A stretch of DNA of 64,000 nucleotides. Source: a bacterium (GTDB taxonomy: Bacteria > Actinomycetota > Acidimicrobiia > Spongiisociales > ZC4RG35). The stretch is taken from the NCBI GenBank assembly GCA_028824015.1, contig JAPPFC010000035.1, positions 48,173-112,172 of the forward strand. The letters are read 5' to 3'. How positions within the stretch are numbered: position 1 is the first letter of the stretch; each line of letters starts with the position of its first letter. Under the pieces are notes generated by a model. It saw only the letters and a list, made by a program, of their open reading frames with translations, was not told the DNA's origin and did no database searches. Below, one piece after another: positions 63,786-64,000 of this stretch. A program made the translations under genes and the position numbers.

Positions 63786-64000
63786 GTCTCTACCAGTATG
63801 CCCAGGGGGTGTGACAAACCACCCTCCAATATCCCGAAGTTGGTAAAACAAACACCAAAACCCTTCGCCAAGGCGCAACGCCTGAACCGTAGGAGTGCAG
63901 CAGCCCGGATCCCGAACCCGCGAAAACGAAGGTCCCCCTACGGGTTTCCCTCCCCCACCACCATGCGTGGTTCAATGTGGGGTTGGTGCCGGTGGGGATG
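63786..64000. other. Right edge, no gene seen
   Basis: About 215 bases upstream of the HNH gene. Nothing coding or structured was recognised; the HNH promoter should lie here. Confidence 0.5.

Overview
The window is a GC-rich bacterial chromosome segment with tightly packed operons. F420-type LLM oxidoreductases, an F420/PPOX-class flavin protein, a UPF0182 membrane protein, a DUF222/13E12 HNH endonuclease, a class II ribonucleotide reductase and many acyl-CoA enzymes point to an actinobacterium, probably an uncultured Acidimicrobiia-like lineage (inference). Taurine-type sulfonate enzymes, a sterol C24-methyltransferase homologue and an ankyrin-bearing membrane protein together suggest a marine, possibly sponge- or other host-associated lifestyle (inference).

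Region by region. 1-9.6 kb: a minus-strand operon for a 2-oxoacid dehydrogenase (E1 alpha, E1 beta, E2), an acyl-CoA ligase, part of a peptide-type ABC importer, an LLM oxidoreductase and a cyclase-family hydrolase. 9.7-16 kb: a sterol-methyltransferase homologue, an ICMT-like methyltransferase, acetate kinase, an acyl-CoA dehydrogenase and small enzymes, plus a secreted L,D-transpeptidase. 16-25.4 kb: a long minus-strand operon running from a split B12-dependent acyl-CoA mutase through Xsc, a class III aminotransferase (probable taurine:pyruvate aminotransferase), an acyl-CoA ligase and an LLM protein to a DUF35/thiolase pair. Xsc yields acetyl phosphate, which the nearby AckA could turn into acetate and ATP. 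25.6-32.9 kb: plus-strand genes including DUF3800, a methyltransferase, a mesaconyl-C4-CoA hydratase-like protein, acetoacetyl-CoA synthetase, a Gfo/Idh/MocA oxidoreductase and an SDR. 33-36.8 kb: a SulP transporter with an acidic insert, pterin carbinolamine dehydratase, a VOC protein and an acyl-CoA dehydrogenase.

36.8-51.9 kb is the accessory zone. It holds a three-gene translationally coupled cassette (DUF6361, phospholipase-D-like, large SF2 helicase) that looks like an uncharacterised defence system, an ABC exporter, an ArsR-ArsC-ArsC fusion gene, a DUF4143 ATPase with AT-rich tandem repeats upstream, an acyltransferase-3 protein with embedded ankyrin repeats, a RES-Xre toxin-antitoxin pair, a truncated copy of the acyltransferase and a dual-specificity phosphatase. 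52-64 kb returns to housekeeping genes: typA (with an in-frame partial duplication), initiator tRNA, UPF0182, nrdJ, a MOSC protein, a solitary DNA methyltransferase and an HNH endonuclease.

The strongest candidates for new biology are the DUF6361-PLD-helicase cassette, the divergent B12 mutase embedded with taurine enzymes (all three hallmark substrate residues are changed), the bacterial sterol methyltransferase and the acyltransferase-ankyrin chimera. All functions are read by eye from sequence; no searches were run.
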